A stretch of DNA of 64,000 bases from Micromonospora ureilytica (GTDB lineage: Bacteria; Actinomycetota; Actinomycetes; Mycobacteriales; Micromonosporaceae): positions 4,960,001 through 5,024,000 of the forward strand of contig NZ_JADOTX010000001.1 of the NCBI RefSeq assembly GCF_015751765.1, given 5' to 3'. The translations under genes were made by a program, and so were the position numbers. Below, one piece after another: positions 53,782-62,375 of the stretch. Each line of letters begins with the position of its first letter. Position 1 is the stretch's first letter. The notes beneath the pieces are model-generated. The model saw nothing but the letters and a program-made list of their open reading frames with translations, was not told where the DNA came from and ran no database searches.

Positions 53782-55152
53782 TCAGCACTCGATCACGTTG
53801 ACGGCCAGACCGCCACGCGCCGTCTCCTTGTACTTGACCTTCATGTCGGCGCCCGTCTCCCGCATGGTCTTGATGACCTTGTCCAGCGACACCTTGTGCA
53901 CCCCGTCGCCGCGCAGCGCCAGCCGGGCGGCCGTGATCGCCTTGATGCTAGCCACCGCGTTGCGCTCGATGCAGGGGATCTGCACCAGGCCACCCACCGG
54001 GTCACAGGTCAACCCGAGGTTGTGCTCCATCCCGATCTCGGCGGCGTTCTCCACCTGCTCCGGGGTGCCACCGAGCGCCTCGGCCAACCCCGCCGCCGCC
54101 ATCGAGCACGCCGAACCGACCTCACCCTGGCAGCCCACCTCGGCGCCCGAGATCGACGCGTTCTCCTTGAACAGCACACCGATCGCGCCCGCCGTCAGCA
54201 GGAACCGCACCACGCCCTCGTCATCGGCGCCCGGCACGAACCGGGTGTAGTAGTGCAGCACCGCCGGAATGATCCCGGCCGCGCCGTTTGTCGGCGCGGT
54301 GACCACCCGGCCGCCCGCCGCGTTCTCCTCGTTGACAGCGAGCGCGAACAACGTCACCCAGTCCATCACGTGCAGCGGGTCGGCCGACCCGGCCTCCGCC
54401 TCCAGGCCACGCCGCAGCTCCGCCGCGCGCCGCCGAACCTTCAACCCCCCAGGGAGTACGCCGTCCCGCTCGCAGCCACGCTGCACGCACTCCTGCATCA
54501 CCCGCCAGATCTCCAGCAGACCGGCCCGGATGTCCGCCTCACTGCGCCAGGACCGCTCGTTGGCCAGCATCACCTCGCTGATCGACAGCCCGGTGCGGGT
54601 CGTGACGTCGAGCAGTTGCGCCCCGGTCAGGAACGGGTACCGCACGACTGTGCTGTCCGGCTTGATCCGGTCCGCGCCGGCCGCCGCCTCGTCCACCACG
54701 AAACCGCCACCGACTGAGTAGTAGGTGCGGCTGCGCAACTCGGCACCGGCCCCGTCGTACGCCACGAAGGTCATCCCGTTCGGGTGGTACGGCAACGACC
54801 TGCGGCGGTGCAGCGTCAGGTCCCGATCCGGATCGAAGTCGATCTCGTGCGCGTCCAGGATGTTGAGCCGCCGCTCGACCCGGATCCGCTCGACCCGAGG
54901 ACCGACGGTGTCCGTGTCGACAGTCTCCGGCGACTCACCGGCCAACCCCAGCAGCACCGCCGGACCGCTGCCGTGGCCATGCCCGGTGGCACCCAGCGAA
55001 CCGAACAACTCGGCCTGCACCCGCGCCGTGTCCGTGAGCAACCCGTCGGCCTTGAGCCCGCCAACGAACGTACGCGCGGCCTGCATCGGCCCCACCGTGT
55101 GCGAGCTGGACGGCCCGATACCGACGCTGAAGAGGTCGAAAACACTGATCAT
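53782..55152 (-). CDS. sdaA: L-serine ammonia-lyase (single-chain, iron-sulfur)
   Basis: A 456-residue enzyme converting L-serine to pyruvate and ammonia. The N-terminal [21 protein letters not shown] is diagnostic. The C-terminal alpha domain carries the cysteines that hold the 4Fe-4S cluster in [17 protein letters not shown] and [19 protein letters not shown]. The two domains that are separate chains in Bacillus are joined, as in actinobacteria. The extreme C-terminus ends in VNVIEC, whose Cys can act as a built-in ligand. GAGGAAG precedes the ATG. It stands alone, diverging from the PspC gene. Confidence 0.95.
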   Translation of the reverse strand: MISVFDLFSVGIGPSSSHTVGPMQAARTFVGGLKADGLLTDTARVQAELFGSLGATGHGHGSGPAVLLGLAGESPETVDTDTVGPRVERIRVERRLNILDAHEIDFDPDRDLTLHRRRSLPYHPNGMTFVAYDGAGAELRSRTYYSVGGGFVVDEAAAGADRIKPDSTVVRYPFLTGAQLLDVTTRTGLSISEVMLANERSWRSEADIRAGLLEIWRVMQECVQRGCERDGVLPGGLKVRRRAAELRRGLEAEAGSADPLHVMDWVTLFALAVNEENAAGGRVVTAPTNGAAGIIPAVLHYYTRFVPGADDEGVVRFLLTAGAIGVLFKENASISGAEVGCQGEVGSACSMAAAGLAEALGGTPEQVENAAEIGMEHNLGLTCDPVGGLVQIPCIERNAVASIKAITAARLALRGDGVHKVSLDKVIKTMRETGADMKVKYKETARGGLAVNVIEC

Positions 55153-55513
55153 GGCTGCGCTTCCTCGCCGTCGTCCCGGCGTACGGGACCCGGCCGGGTC
55201 GTGACCACCGGTCTGGCGGCCCCGCTCGTGACCGTCCGGGGTATGGGGTGCCGGCCCTCCGGGGTGTGGAAGGCCGATCAGCCAGCCTACCCGCCCAGCT
55301 CACCGCCCATCCGGTCCGGGACGTGAACACCCGACCACCGTCCCCCACCCGCGCGGCCGGGCGGTTCGGGGAGGCGTCAGCGGGGTGCTGCCCGGGTAAA
55401 GCACCTACGGGTCCACGGGTCGCCGCTCATCCTCGGGACCGAGGGCGAGGTGGTCATCCCTTTCTACCGTGGATTGCAGACGCGGCGCACCGCCGCAGAG
55501 TGGGAGTACGACG
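55153..55513. other. 361-base divergent region between sdaA and the PspC gene
   Basis: This gap holds the start regions of two divergent genes. On the plus strand a TACCGT -10-like sequence lies near 55465 ahead of the PspC gene. No serine-, glycine- or other known riboswitch, hairpin terminator or repeat was recognised. Otherwise I see nothing in it. Confidence 0.3.
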
Positions 55514-55723
55514 ATGAGTCGCAAACTGGTCCGGCCCCGCGAGGGGCGCATGATCGCCGGTGTCTGCGCCGGCCTCGGACGGCGGTTCGGCATGTCGGCC
55601 GGAATGGTCCGGCTGCTGTTCCTGCTGTCGCTGCTGCTGCCCGGCACGCAGGTGATCGTCTACCTGATCCTGTGGGTGCTGATGCCGAACGAGGACCGCT
55701 ACCTGGCCTCCACCGGCCACTGA
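55514..55723 (+). CDS. PspC domain small membrane protein
   Basis: A 69-residue phage-shock-protein-C-type membrane protein. RKLVRPREGRMIAGVCAGLG and RRFGMSAGMVRLLFLLSLLL give the PspC signature with the amphipathic entry segment, followed by the helix GTQVIVYLILWVLMPNEDRY. In enterobacteria PspC senses envelope stress; in actinobacteria short lone forms like this have unknown roles. The ATG at 55514 is preceded by GGGAG. It is followed by hairpins and the convergent DUF4230 gene. Confidence 0.9.
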   Translation: MSRKLVRPREGRMIAGVCAGLGRRFGMSAGMVRLLFLLSLLLPGTQVIVYLILWVLMPNEDRYLASTGH

Positions 55724-55760
55724 CCCGCCCTCCCCCCGGGTCACGCCTCACCCCGGGGCG

Positions 55761-55779
55761 GCAACTTCGGGGAAGTTGC
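55761..55779 (+). terminator. hairpin downstream of the PspC gene
   Basis: GCAACTTC (55761-55768), loop GGG, GAAGTTGC (55772-55779) is a perfect 8-bp stem 38 bases after the PspC stop. A further GGAAGTTGC at about 55812-55820 repeats the 3' arm and could compete for pairing. It is probably a terminator. Confidence 0.5.
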
Positions 55780-55855
55780 TGCCTCAGGGGCGCTGGAGGG
55801 ACCAACATCCCGGAAGTTGCGCGGATCTTGGGCAACGGCGCGCCGGGCAGAGACG

Positions 55856-55893
55856 GAAGCGCCCGCTCCGACGGAAGTCGGGGCGGGCGCTTC
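55856..55893. terminator. terminator of the DUF4230 gene
   Basis: A 17-bp stem with one G-U pair (55856-55872 with 55877-55893) and the tetraloop GGAA lies 24 bases beyond the stop codon of the minus-strand gene. It ends in TTC/GAA. Confidence 0.85.
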
Positions 55894-55916
55894 GGCGTAC
55901 CAGGGGGTGGGGTAGG

Positions 55917-56822
55917 TCAGGGGGCTATGTAGGTGACGGTGATCTGCTGGTACCCGAGGGAGCGGAGCAGCCCCTCCAGCATCTTGCGGGTGTTCTCCTC
56001 GGCTCGGGCGGAGAGCCCGCTGTCCCGGGCGGCGGCGGTGATCCGGTCCTCGGCGAGCTGGTAGACCTGCTGCTGCCGGTTGGGGTCGTTGCCCACCAGG
56101 TCACCGAGTCGGTTGAGCAGACCGCGCTCCTCGGCGAAGACGTAGCTCTTCTCCATGTCGAGGTTGGTCTCGCCGAGCTGCGGCGCGGGCAGCTTGATCT
56201 CGACGGACTTGCCGTCGGCGGACTGGACGACGGCACCCTCAGCGATCTTGGTGAAATCGACGTACGCCTCGACGCTGCCGGCGCCGACGAACAGGGTGCG
56301 CTCGTTGAGCAGGAAGTCCGGAACGTTGCGCCTGTCGTTCTGCGTGTCGACAACGACCTGGAAGTTGCCTTCGGCGGCCACGTAGCGGCTGAGGTCCTGG
56401 ATCGACTTCAGCAGCGGTGGCTGACTGCGGTCGGTCTGCTCCTTGGCGAACGGGTTGCGGAACTCCGGCAGGATGCCCGTCGCCTGAATGCCGAGTAGCA
56501 CGACCACGGCCAGCGCCGCGGCGCCGAGCAGCAGGAGCAGACCTCGCGCTGCCCCACCGCCACCACCACCGGGGCCACCACCACCGGCGGGGCCATCGCC
56601 ACCGCCCGTCGGACCACCGGGCCCACCGGGGCCGCCAGGGCCACCGGGACCGGTAGGGCCACCGGGACCGGTAGGCCCACCGGGACCCGCAGGCCCGACG
56701 GGGTCGCCGGGCGTATCCGCGGCCCACTCGGGTGTCGCGGTCGACCGCGCCTTGAGATCGTCACCGGTCGGGTAACCGGGGAACTCCCTCGTGGGCTCGT
56801 TGCTGCCAGCGTCGCGGGCCAT
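55917..56822 (-). CDS. DUF4230 protein with collagen-like Gly-Pro-Gly segment and one membrane helix
   Basis: A 301-residue membrane-anchored protein. Residues 35-88 are a collagen-like run of G-P-G-G-P/T-G-P repeats and poly-Gly. A membrane helix follows (GLLLLLGAAALAVVVLLGIQ). The outer region from about 125 is DUF4230: LLKSIQDLSRYVAAEGNFQV, FVGAGSVEAYVDFTKI, VEIKLPAPQLGETNLD. DUF4230 proteins have no assigned activity. The collagen-like segment precedes the helix, so it is probably cytosolic. ATG at 56822 is chosen over the GTG at 56831, which lacks a properly spaced site. Confidence 0.82.
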   Translation of the reverse strand: MARDAGSNEPTREFPGYPTGDDLKARSTATPEWAADTPGDPVGPAGPGGPTGPGGPTGPGGPGGPGGPGGPTGGGDGPAGGGGPGGGGGGAARGLLLLLGAAALAVVVLLGIQATGILPEFRNPFAKEQTDRSQPPLLKSIQDLSRYVAAEGNFQVVVDTQNDRRNVPDFLLNERTLFVGAGSVEAYVDFTKIAEGAVVQSADGKSVEIKLPAPQLGETNLDMEKSYVFAEERGLLNRLGDLVGNDPNRQQQVYQLAEDRITAAARDSGLSARAEENTRKMLEGLLRSLGYQQITVTYIAP

Positions 56823-56840
56823 CACGCTCACCGTCCTCGT

Positions 56841-56859
56841 CAGACACGTCGTCTGTCAA
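56841..56859. promoter_or_regulatory. dyad upstream of the DUF4230 gene
   Basis: GTCAGACACGTCGTCTGTC is a dyad (arms GTCAGAC and GTCTGTC, one mismatch) just upstream of the start codon at 56822. It may be an operator. The regulator is unknown. Confidence 0.3.
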
Positions 56860-56921
56860 TGACGGTACGGCCCCGATACGACAGCCGCGCGGCGAGCGCC
56901 AGGAAGCGACAAACGAGCAGG

Positions 56922-58085
56922 TCAGGCGAATGCGGAGAGCCCGGTGAGCCGCTGCCCGATGACCAGTTGGTGGATTTCGGAGGTGCCCTCGTAGGTCAGC
57001 ACGCTCTCCAGGTTGTTGGCGTGCCGCATCACCGGGTACTCGCCTGAGACACCGTTGGCGCCGAGAATGGTGCGGCACTGCCGGGCGATGGCCAGCGCCT
57101 CCCGCACGTTGTTCAGTTTGCCCACGCTTACCTGCTCGGGCCGCAGCCGCTGGGCGTCGGCGAGCCGGCCCAGGTGCAGCGCGAGCAGCTGCCCCTTCAC
57201 CAACTCGACGGCCATGTCGGCGAGCTTCGCCTGGGTGAGCTGGAAGCCGGCCAGCGGGCGACCGAACTGGGTGCGGGTGGTCGCGTACGTCAGTGTGGTT
57301 TCCAGGCAGTCGCGGGCCGCGCCGACCGCGCCCCAGACGATGCCGTAGCGGGCTTCGGTGAGGCAGCTCAGCGGCGCCTTGAGCCCGACCGCCTCGGGCA
57401 GTTGGGCGTCGGCCGGGAGCCGGACGTCGTCGAGCACGATCTCGCCGGTCACCGACGCGCGCAGCGACATCTTGCGACGGATCTCCCGGGCCGTGACGCC
57501 GGGCGTGTCCATCGGTACGGCGAAGCCCCGTACGCCGTCGTCGGTGCGCGCCCAGATCACCGCGACGTCCGCGATCGGGGCGTTGGTGATCCACATTTTC
57601 CCGCCGGTGAGCACCCAGTCGTCGCCGTCGCGGCGGGCCCGGGTGGCCATCGAGGCGGGGTCTGAGCCGTGGTCCGGCTCGGTCAGGCCGAAGCAACCGA
57701 TCGCCTCACCGGTGGCCATCGACGGTAGCCAGCGTTGCTTCTGCTCCTCGCTGCCGTAGCGCCAGATGGCGTACATGGCGAGCGATCCCTGCACGGAGAC
57801 CAGGGACCGGAGGCCGGAGTCGCCGGCTTCCAGCTCCTGGCAGGCCAGCCCGTAGGCGACAGCGGAGGCGCCTGCGCAGCCGTAGCCGGTGAGGTGCATG
57901 CCGAGCAGACCGAGCTTGCCGAACTCGCGGGCCAGCTCCCGGGCGGGCACCCGGCCGTCCTCGTACCAGTCGGCGACGTGGGGTCGCACCCGGTCGTCGA
58001 CGAGCTGGCGGACGACGTCGCGGATCTGCCGCTCCTCCTCGGTGAGCGACGGGTCCAGGTCGAGCAGGTCCAGCGCAGCGGTCAT
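56922..58085 (-). CDS. acyl-CoA dehydrogenase, glutaryl-CoA dehydrogenase-like
   Basis: A 387-residue flavin-dependent dehydrogenase. FGLTEPDHGSDPASMATRAR and WITNAPIADVAVIWART form the FAD site. TTRTQFGRPLAGFQLTQAKL, CRTILGANGVSGEYPVMRHA and VLTYEGTSEIHQLVIGQ follow. The catalytic Glu is in TYEGTSE near residue 370, and the pattern and length fit glutaryl-CoA dehydrogenase, which oxidises and decarboxylates glutaryl-CoA in lysine and tryptophan breakdown. ATG at 58085 has a TAGGGT -10 box 7 bases upstream, so it is probably leaderless; the GTG at 58094 lies in that promoter. Confidence 0.9.
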   Translation of the reverse strand: MTAALDLLDLDPSLTEEERQIRDVVRQLVDDRVRPHVADWYEDGRVPARELAREFGKLGLLGMHLTGYGCAGASAVAYGLACQELEAGDSGLRSLVSVQGSLAMYAIWRYGSEEQKQRWLPSMATGEAIGCFGLTEPDHGSDPASMATRARRDGDDWVLTGGKMWITNAPIADVAVIWARTDDGVRGFAVPMDTPGVTAREIRRKMSLRASVTGEIVLDDVRLPADAQLPEAVGLKAPLSCLTEARYGIVWGAVGAARDCLETTLTYATTRTQFGRPLAGFQLTQAKLADMAVELVKGQLLALHLGRLADAQRLRPEQVSVGKLNNVREALAIARQCRTILGANGVSGEYPVMRHANNLESVLTYEGTSEIHQLVIGQRLTGLSAFA

Positions 58086-58092
58086 GGACGTC

Positions 58093-58098
58093 ACCCTA
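58093..58098 (-). promoter_or_regulatory. -10 box of leaderless acyl-CoA dehydrogenase transcript
   Basis: On the minus strand TAGGGT is followed after 7 bases by the ATG at 58085, with no ribosome-binding site. Confidence 0.55.
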
Positions 58099-58129
58099 AC
58101 GAAGGTTCAGCGGGCGAAAGAAGGGCTCG

Positions 58130-58435
58130 TCACTCGATCGGCTCGGAGAGCACCAGCACCCGCGCGTGGATCTGGTTTCGCTGCTGGAGGGCTGCCCGCA
58201 GCGCCCGGTGCAGCCCGTCCTCCAGGTAGAGCCCGCCGTTCCACTGCACGACGTGCGGGAAGAGGTCACCGTAGAAGGTGGAATCCTCGGCGAGGAGTTT
58301 GTCCAGCGCCAACTCGCGCTTGGTGGTGATCATCTGATCCAGGCGCAGTGGTCGCGGCGGGATCTCCGCCCACTGCTTGAGCGTCAGATTGTGCTCCGGA
58401 TAGGGACGCCCGTCCCGGACCGCTCTGAAGATCAC
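58130..58435 (-). CDS. conserved actinobacterial protein with DGLHR motif, function unknown
   Basis: A 101-residue protein. VRDGRPYPEHNLTLKQWAEI, PPRPLRLDQMITTKRELALD, DSTFYGDLFPHVVQWNG and LYLEDGLHRALRAALQQ are strongly patterned stretches that I recognise as an actinobacterial orthologue group of about 100 residues. The DGLHRALRAA segment resembles the DGHHR box of ParB/sulfiredoxin-like folds, which could mean nucleotide or phosphate binding. GTG at 58435 follows AGGGGAG. It is monocistronic, close upstream of the dehydrogenase gene on the same strand. No function is claimed. Confidence 0.8.
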   Translation of the reverse strand: MIFRAVRDGRPYPEHNLTLKQWAEIPPRPLRLDQMITTKRELALDKLLAEDSTFYGDLFPHVVQWNGGLYLEDGLHRALRAALQQRNQIHARVLVLSEPIE

Positions 58436-58622
58436 GACGGCACGCTCCCCTCCCCGTGGCCGGGCCGACCGACGGCGCCGAGCCGGGCCGCGGCGGGCAC
58501 CGCGCGGCGCGGCACCGATGACCGTGCCAGCCTAGCCGCCCAGCGCACGCTGCGTTCTGCTCCCTGATGTCAGTTTCGCTATCGCTCGTCCGATCCCCAA
58601 CCGGACGAACGGGGCGTCGGTG

Positions 58623-59225
58623 TCAGTTCCACCGGCCGCGGCGCACGACCTCGTCCATCGGACGACGCCCACGGCGCAACGACGGTGACCGATGGTCGGC
58701 CGCCCGGTAACCGATTGTGACGGCACCGATGGGTTGATACTCCGTCGGCACGCCGAACGCGTCCCGGTAGGCAGCGATCCGCTGCGGCGGAAGGCCGAAG
58801 AAGCACGCCCCGAGCCCCTCGTCCACGGCGGTGAGGAGCATCAGCAAGGCGGCGAAGCCGGCGTCCACGTGCCAGTACGGCACCGGCCACCGATCCGTGG
58901 ACTGGTCCGTCCAGCCCTTGTCCGGCTCCGCGTACCGCCGCAGGTAGGCCGACTCGTTGGCGTGCAGCACCACGATCAGTGGCGCTCGGCGCATACCCGC
59001 GAGCCAGCGTTCCCGCCCACCGCCATCGGGGGTGGTGGCGGCCCAGAACCGTTCCCGGTCGGCCGGCTCCTCCAACACCAGGAAGCCCCAGCCCTGGGCG
59101 AAGCCGGCCGACGGCGCGCGGACCGCGTGGTCGAGTAGCCGGTCCACCACGTCGGGCGGGACCGGACGGTCCGGGTCGTAGTTGCGCACCATCCGCCGAC
59201 GGCGGACGACCTCGGCGAACTCCAT
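58623..59225 (-). CDS. nitroreductase-family flavoprotein
   Basis: A 200-residue FMN-dependent reductase. EVVRRRRMVRNYDPDRPVPP at the N-terminus gives the FMN-phosphate arginines, and RAPSAGFAQGWGFLVLEEPA is the second box. VPYWHVDAGFAALLMLLTAV, then LGACFFGLPPQRI, is the dimer/FMN face. The substrate is unknown; nitro compounds, quinones or F420-type cofactors are reduced by relatives. The ATG overlaps the epimerase stop by one base (TGATG), so they are coupled. Confidence 0.9.
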   Translation of the reverse strand: MEFAEVVRRRRMVRNYDPDRPVPPDVVDRLLDHAVRAPSAGFAQGWGFLVLEEPADRERFWAATTPDGGGRERWLAGMRRAPLIVVLHANESAYLRRYAEPDKGWTDQSTDRWPVPYWHVDAGFAALLMLLTAVDEGLGACFFGLPPQRIAAYRDAFGVPTEYQPIGAVTIGYRAADHRSPSLRRGRRPMDEVVRRGRWN

Positions 59226-60154
59226 CAGACGCCGGGGCGGATGCCCCAGGCACCTCGCCAGGTAGTGCCGGGCTTGAGCGTGAGCAGATCCTTGCCCGAC
59301 CGGAACGCGTCAGGTGGGCAGGTCATCGGCTCGACCGCCACCGAGCGGCGGTGCCGCTCGCCGGTGAGGGCGTCCCCGGTGAACACCTGCCACCAGCCGA
59401 ACTCGGCGTCCGCCCAGATGCTCACCCCGGCCGAACCGTCGGGGGCGGAGAGGCTCACCGACGAACCGCCGTCGGCATCCCGGATCACCTCGCCGAAGCA
59501 GGAGTCCAGAACGGCGGCGCCGATCCGGCGGGGGCTGGTCCAGTCGTACTCGGTGCCGGCCACCGGCGTCACCCCCACCGGCAGCAGCCGACCGTCCACC
59601 AGCACCCGGCTCCGGGTGGGCAGCCGCAGCACCAGGTCGTCCACCGCGACGCCCGGAAGTTGCAGGTACGGGTGCACTGAGAAACCGAACGGCGCCAGCT
59701 CCCCGCCGATGTTCGTCACCTCGTGCTCGGCGCGCAACCCGTCCGCGTCGACGCTCCACCGGCTGCGCAGCCGCAGCGGCCACGGGTAGCCGAGCTGCGG
59801 CGGCAGGTCGTAGCCGACCGTCACGGCGTCCGCCGACTGCTCCAGCAACTGCCACGGCACCCAGTTGACCAGCCCGTGGATGGCCACGTGCCGCTCCGGC
59901 TCGGTCAGTGCGAGCTGGTGCGTCCGGCCGCCGAACGGGTAGCGACCATCGCGGATCCGGTTCGGCCAGGGTGCCAGCACCTGCCCGGTGCTGCCGGGGC
60001 AGACCTCGTCGGTCTGGTACCCGTCGACCAGGTCGACACCGTCGTGCCGGTACGCCCGGAGCCCACCGCCGACCTCCACGATGACGGCCTCGTGGCCGGC
60101 GGCGGAGATGGTCCACTGGGCGCCGGAGAACGGGCGCGGATCAGGGCTTTCCAT
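59225..60154 (-). CDS. aldose 1-epimerase family protein
   Basis: A 309-residue sugar mutarotase-fold protein. LAPWPNRIRDGRYPFGG, AIHGLVNWVPW, PFGFSVHPYLQ and VAVEPMTCPPDAFRSG match the YphB-like aldose epimerases, with the His and Glu of the active site in the second and fourth. It should interconvert alpha- and beta-anomers of a hexose or hexose derivative. The start ATG has a TAGGGT -10 box 7 bases upstream, which lies at the end of the MFS gene. It is coupled to the nitroreductase downstream, an unrelated partner. Confidence 0.88.
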   Translation of the reverse strand: MESPDPRPFSGAQWTISAAGHEAVIVEVGGGLRAYRHDGVDLVDGYQTDEVCPGSTGQVLAPWPNRIRDGRYPFGGRTHQLALTEPERHVAIHGLVNWVPWQLLEQSADAVTVGYDLPPQLGYPWPLRLRSRWSVDADGLRAEHEVTNIGGELAPFGFSVHPYLQLPGVAVDDLVLRLPTRSRVLVDGRLLPVGVTPVAGTEYDWTSPRRIGAAVLDSCFGEVIRDADGGSSVSLSAPDGSAGVSIWADAEFGWWQVFTGDALTGERHRRSVAVEPMTCPPDAFRSGKDLLTLKPGTTWRGAWGIRPGV

Positions 60155-60161
60155 GCCGGCG

Positions 60162-60167
60162 ACCCTA
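60162..60167 (-). promoter_or_regulatory. -10 box of leaderless epimerase transcript
   Basis: On the minus strand TAGGGT is followed after 7 bases by the ATG at 60154. The spacing equals that before the acyl-CoA dehydrogenase at 58085. Confidence 0.5.
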
Positions 60168-60172
60168 ACCGG

Positions 60173-61471
60173 TCAGGTCCGGTCCTCGCTCGACGCCGTC
60201 GCCGCCCGGTAGCGCAGCAGCGCCGGGAACGCGACAGCGAGCACCACCACGAGCACCGCGGAGGCGAGCCCACCGGCCACCCAGGCCACCCCGCCGCCGA
60301 ACCCGGCGGCCATGGTGCCGGCGCGCAGGTCGCCCAGGCGTGGGCCACCCGCCACCACTACCGTGTTGACGCCCTGCAGTCGGCCGCGCATCCGGTCCGG
60401 TGCGTATACCAGCAGCATCGACTGACGCAACACGGCGCTGATCAGGTCGGCGGCGCCGGCCACGGCGAGCAGCACGACCATCAGCCAGAGCTGGTGCGCC
60501 AACCCCGCCGCGGCGATCGCCAGACCCCAGCCGACCACCGCGAGCACCAGGCCGAGCCCCTGCCGGCGGAGCCGGCCGATCCAGCCGGAGGTCAGCCCAC
60601 CGATCATCGAGCCGATCGCGATGGCGCTGTAGAGCAGGCCGACCGAGCCACCGCCGCCGAAGCGTTCGTGCGCGATCTCCGGAAAGAGAGCCCGTGGCAT
60701 GGCGAGGATCATCGCGATCAGGTCCACCCCGAAGGACAGCAGCAGGACCGGGGTGGTGGCCAGGTAGCGGAACCCGTCGACGACGCTGGCCAGACCGGCA
60801 CGCCGGGCCTGACCGTCGGCGGTGGGCTCGGGCGGGAGCGAGGGCAGCCGCAGCGCGGCCCAGAGCATCGCTGTGAACAGCACCGCGTCCAGCCCGTACG
60901 CGATCGGGAGGACCACGGTGGTGTCCGGCGAGGCGGAGAGGATCAGGCCGGCGGCGAGCGGACCGGCGACCGAGGCGGCGGTGAAGGTCGTGTAGTTCAG
61001 GGTGGTGGCGGACGCCACCAGGTCTTCCGGCACCAGCCGGGGCAGCATGGCGCTGCGGGCCGGCGAGCTGATCGCGAAGGCCACCGACTGCAGCGCCATC
61101 AACGCCAACAGCAGCACCGGGCTGCCCACGTCCAGCAGTGCCTGGACCAACAGACCGAGGGTCGATGCCCAGAGCAACAATGAGCCACCGAGCAGCACCG
61201 CGCGCCGATCGCGGGCGTCGGCGACCGCGCCGCCCCAGAGCCCGAAGACCAGCAACGGTACGAAGGCAGCCACTCCCAGCAGGCCCACCCAGAACGAGTC
61301 CCGGGTCAGGGCGTACATCTCCACAGGTACCGCGACGGCGGTGAACTGGAAGCCGAACATCGCCACGGTGTTGCCGAGCCAGAGCCGGCGGTAAGCCGGA
61401 ACCCGCAGCGGGCGCACGTCGATCGCCCAGCGGCGCGCTGCGCGCGGCCGGGTCTCCCGCACACCCGTCAC
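60173..61471 (-). CDS. MFS transporter (enterobactin/macrolide-exporter-like)
   Basis: A 432-residue member of the major facilitator superfamily with twelve predicted helices. The start VPAYRRLWLGNTVAMFGFQF and the loop WGGAVADARDRRAVLLG are the family hallmarks. PLAAGLILSASPD and YAPDRMRGRLQGVNTVV sit at the central hinge and second half. It resembles EntS/MefA-type drug or siderophore exporters, but the cargo is not known. GTG at 61471 overlaps the pdxH stop codon by 4 bp (GTGA), so it is coupled to pdxH. A longer frame from 61819 overlaps pdxH fully and is rejected. Confidence 0.9.
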   Translation of the reverse strand: MTGVRETRPRAARRWAIDVRPLRVPAYRRLWLGNTVAMFGFQFTAVAVPVEMYALTRDSFWVGLLGVAAFVPLLVFGLWGGAVADARDRRAVLLGGSLLLWASTLGLLVQALLDVGSPVLLLALMALQSVAFAISSPARSAMLPRLVPEDLVASATTLNYTTFTAASVAGPLAAGLILSASPDTTVVLPIAYGLDAVLFTAMLWAALRLPSLPPEPTADGQARRAGLASVVDGFRYLATTPVLLLSFGVDLIAMILAMPRALFPEIAHERFGGGGSVGLLYSAIAIGSMIGGLTSGWIGRLRRQGLGLVLAVVGWGLAIAAAGLAHQLWLMVVLLAVAGAADLISAVLRQSMLLVYAPDRMRGRLQGVNTVVVAGGPRLGDLRAGTMAAGFGGGVAWVAGGLASAVLVVVLAVAFPALLRYRAATASSEDRT

Positions 61472-62127
61472 GGCGCCAACCGCTCGACGGTCCAGCCACA
61501 GTCGTCGAGGCGACGGAAGCGGAGCCGGTCGTGCAGCCGGCCGGCCCGACCCTGCCAGAACTCCACCGACTCGGGTTGGACCCGCAGCCCGCCCCAGTGC
61601 GTCGGGGTCGGGATCTCGACCTGGTCGGCGAACCGCTCGGCCGCCTCCTGGTACCGCTCCTCCAGCACCGCCCGGCCCGACACGACCTGGGACTGCGGGC
61701 TGGCCCAGGCGCCCAGTTGGGAGCCGCGCGGCCGGCTGGCGAAGTACGCCTCGCTCGTGGCGCGGTCGACGTGCGCGACAGGCCCGGCGACCACCACCTG
61801 GCGTTGCATGGGAAACCACGGAAAGACCAGGCTGGCGTACGGGTTGGCGGCCGCCTCGACGCCCTTGCGCGACAGGTGGTTGGTGAAGAAGACGAAGCCC
61901 TCCGGGTCGTACCCCTTCAGCAGCACCGTCCGTCCGCTCGGCCGGCCCGCCGAGTCGGCGGTGCCCACCACCATGGCGTTCGGTTCGGACAGCCCGAAGG
62001 CCACCGCGTCGGCGAACCAGTTGTCGAACTGGGTGTGCCAGTCGACGGCCAGGTCAGCCTCGGTCAGGCCCAGGTCCGCGGCGTACTCGTTACGCATCGC
62101 AGCCGGGGCGGGTGTGTCACCCGTCAC
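61468..62127 (-). CDS. pdxH: pyridoxamine 5'-phosphate oxidase
   Basis: A 219-residue FMN enzyme that oxidises pyridoxamine or pyridoxine 5'-phosphate to pyridoxal 5'-phosphate. PSGRTVLLKGYDPEGFVFFT, NHLSRKGVEAAANPYASLVF and FPMQRQVVVAGPV form the FMN site. SRPRGSQLGAWASPQSQVVS and the end WQGRAGRLHDRLRFRR, then WTVERLAP, are strict PdxH signatures. GTG at 62127 has AAGGAG 8 bases upstream. It diverges from citrate synthase, with serC beyond, a conserved actinobacterial neighbourhood; SerC is itself PLP-dependent. Confidence 0.95.
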   Translation of the reverse strand: MTGDTPAPAAMRNEYAADLGLTEADLAVDWHTQFDNWFADAVAFGLSEPNAMVVGTADSAGRPSGRTVLLKGYDPEGFVFFTNHLSRKGVEAAANPYASLVFPWFPMQRQVVVAGPVAHVDRATSEAYFASRPRGSQLGAWASPQSQVVSGRAVLEERYQEAAERFADQVEIPTPTHWGGLRVQPESVEFWQGRAGRLHDRLRFRRLDDCGWTVERLAP

Positions 62128-62375
62128 GTCCCCACTCCTTCTCGGGGGCCCAACCAACGCCCTCCCGCGCTGGCCAGCCCACCCTGCCCAGTCTCACTGA
62201 GCGGGGCGGAGAATGCGCGCCCGGGGATGTCGCGTGCAGCACAGTCGCAGCGGGTCGCGTATCCCTTACTCAGCAGGCAGTATGTTCCGAACACATCCCT
62301 GAGGGTCGCCTAAGGCGCTCGGCCGATCGGGCCGGATGAGCGATCGGGCGCACCGACCAGATCCAGGAGAGCGAC
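62128..62375. promoter_or_regulatory. divergent pdxH / citrate synthase control region
   Basis: The 248-base gap holds start regions for both genes. TGTTC-C-GAACA (62283-62293) is an 11-base palindrome 83 bases before the citrate synthase ATG and may be an operator. It does not match an actinobacterial LexA box. A TATGTT -10-like sequence overlaps it at 62281-62286. Confidence 0.35.

Noticed and set aside
62283..62293. TGTTCCGAACA as a LexA (SOS) box
   Set aside because: The actinobacterial LexA box is GAAC-N4-GTTC; this palindrome has the reverse order of arms and sits before citrate synthase.
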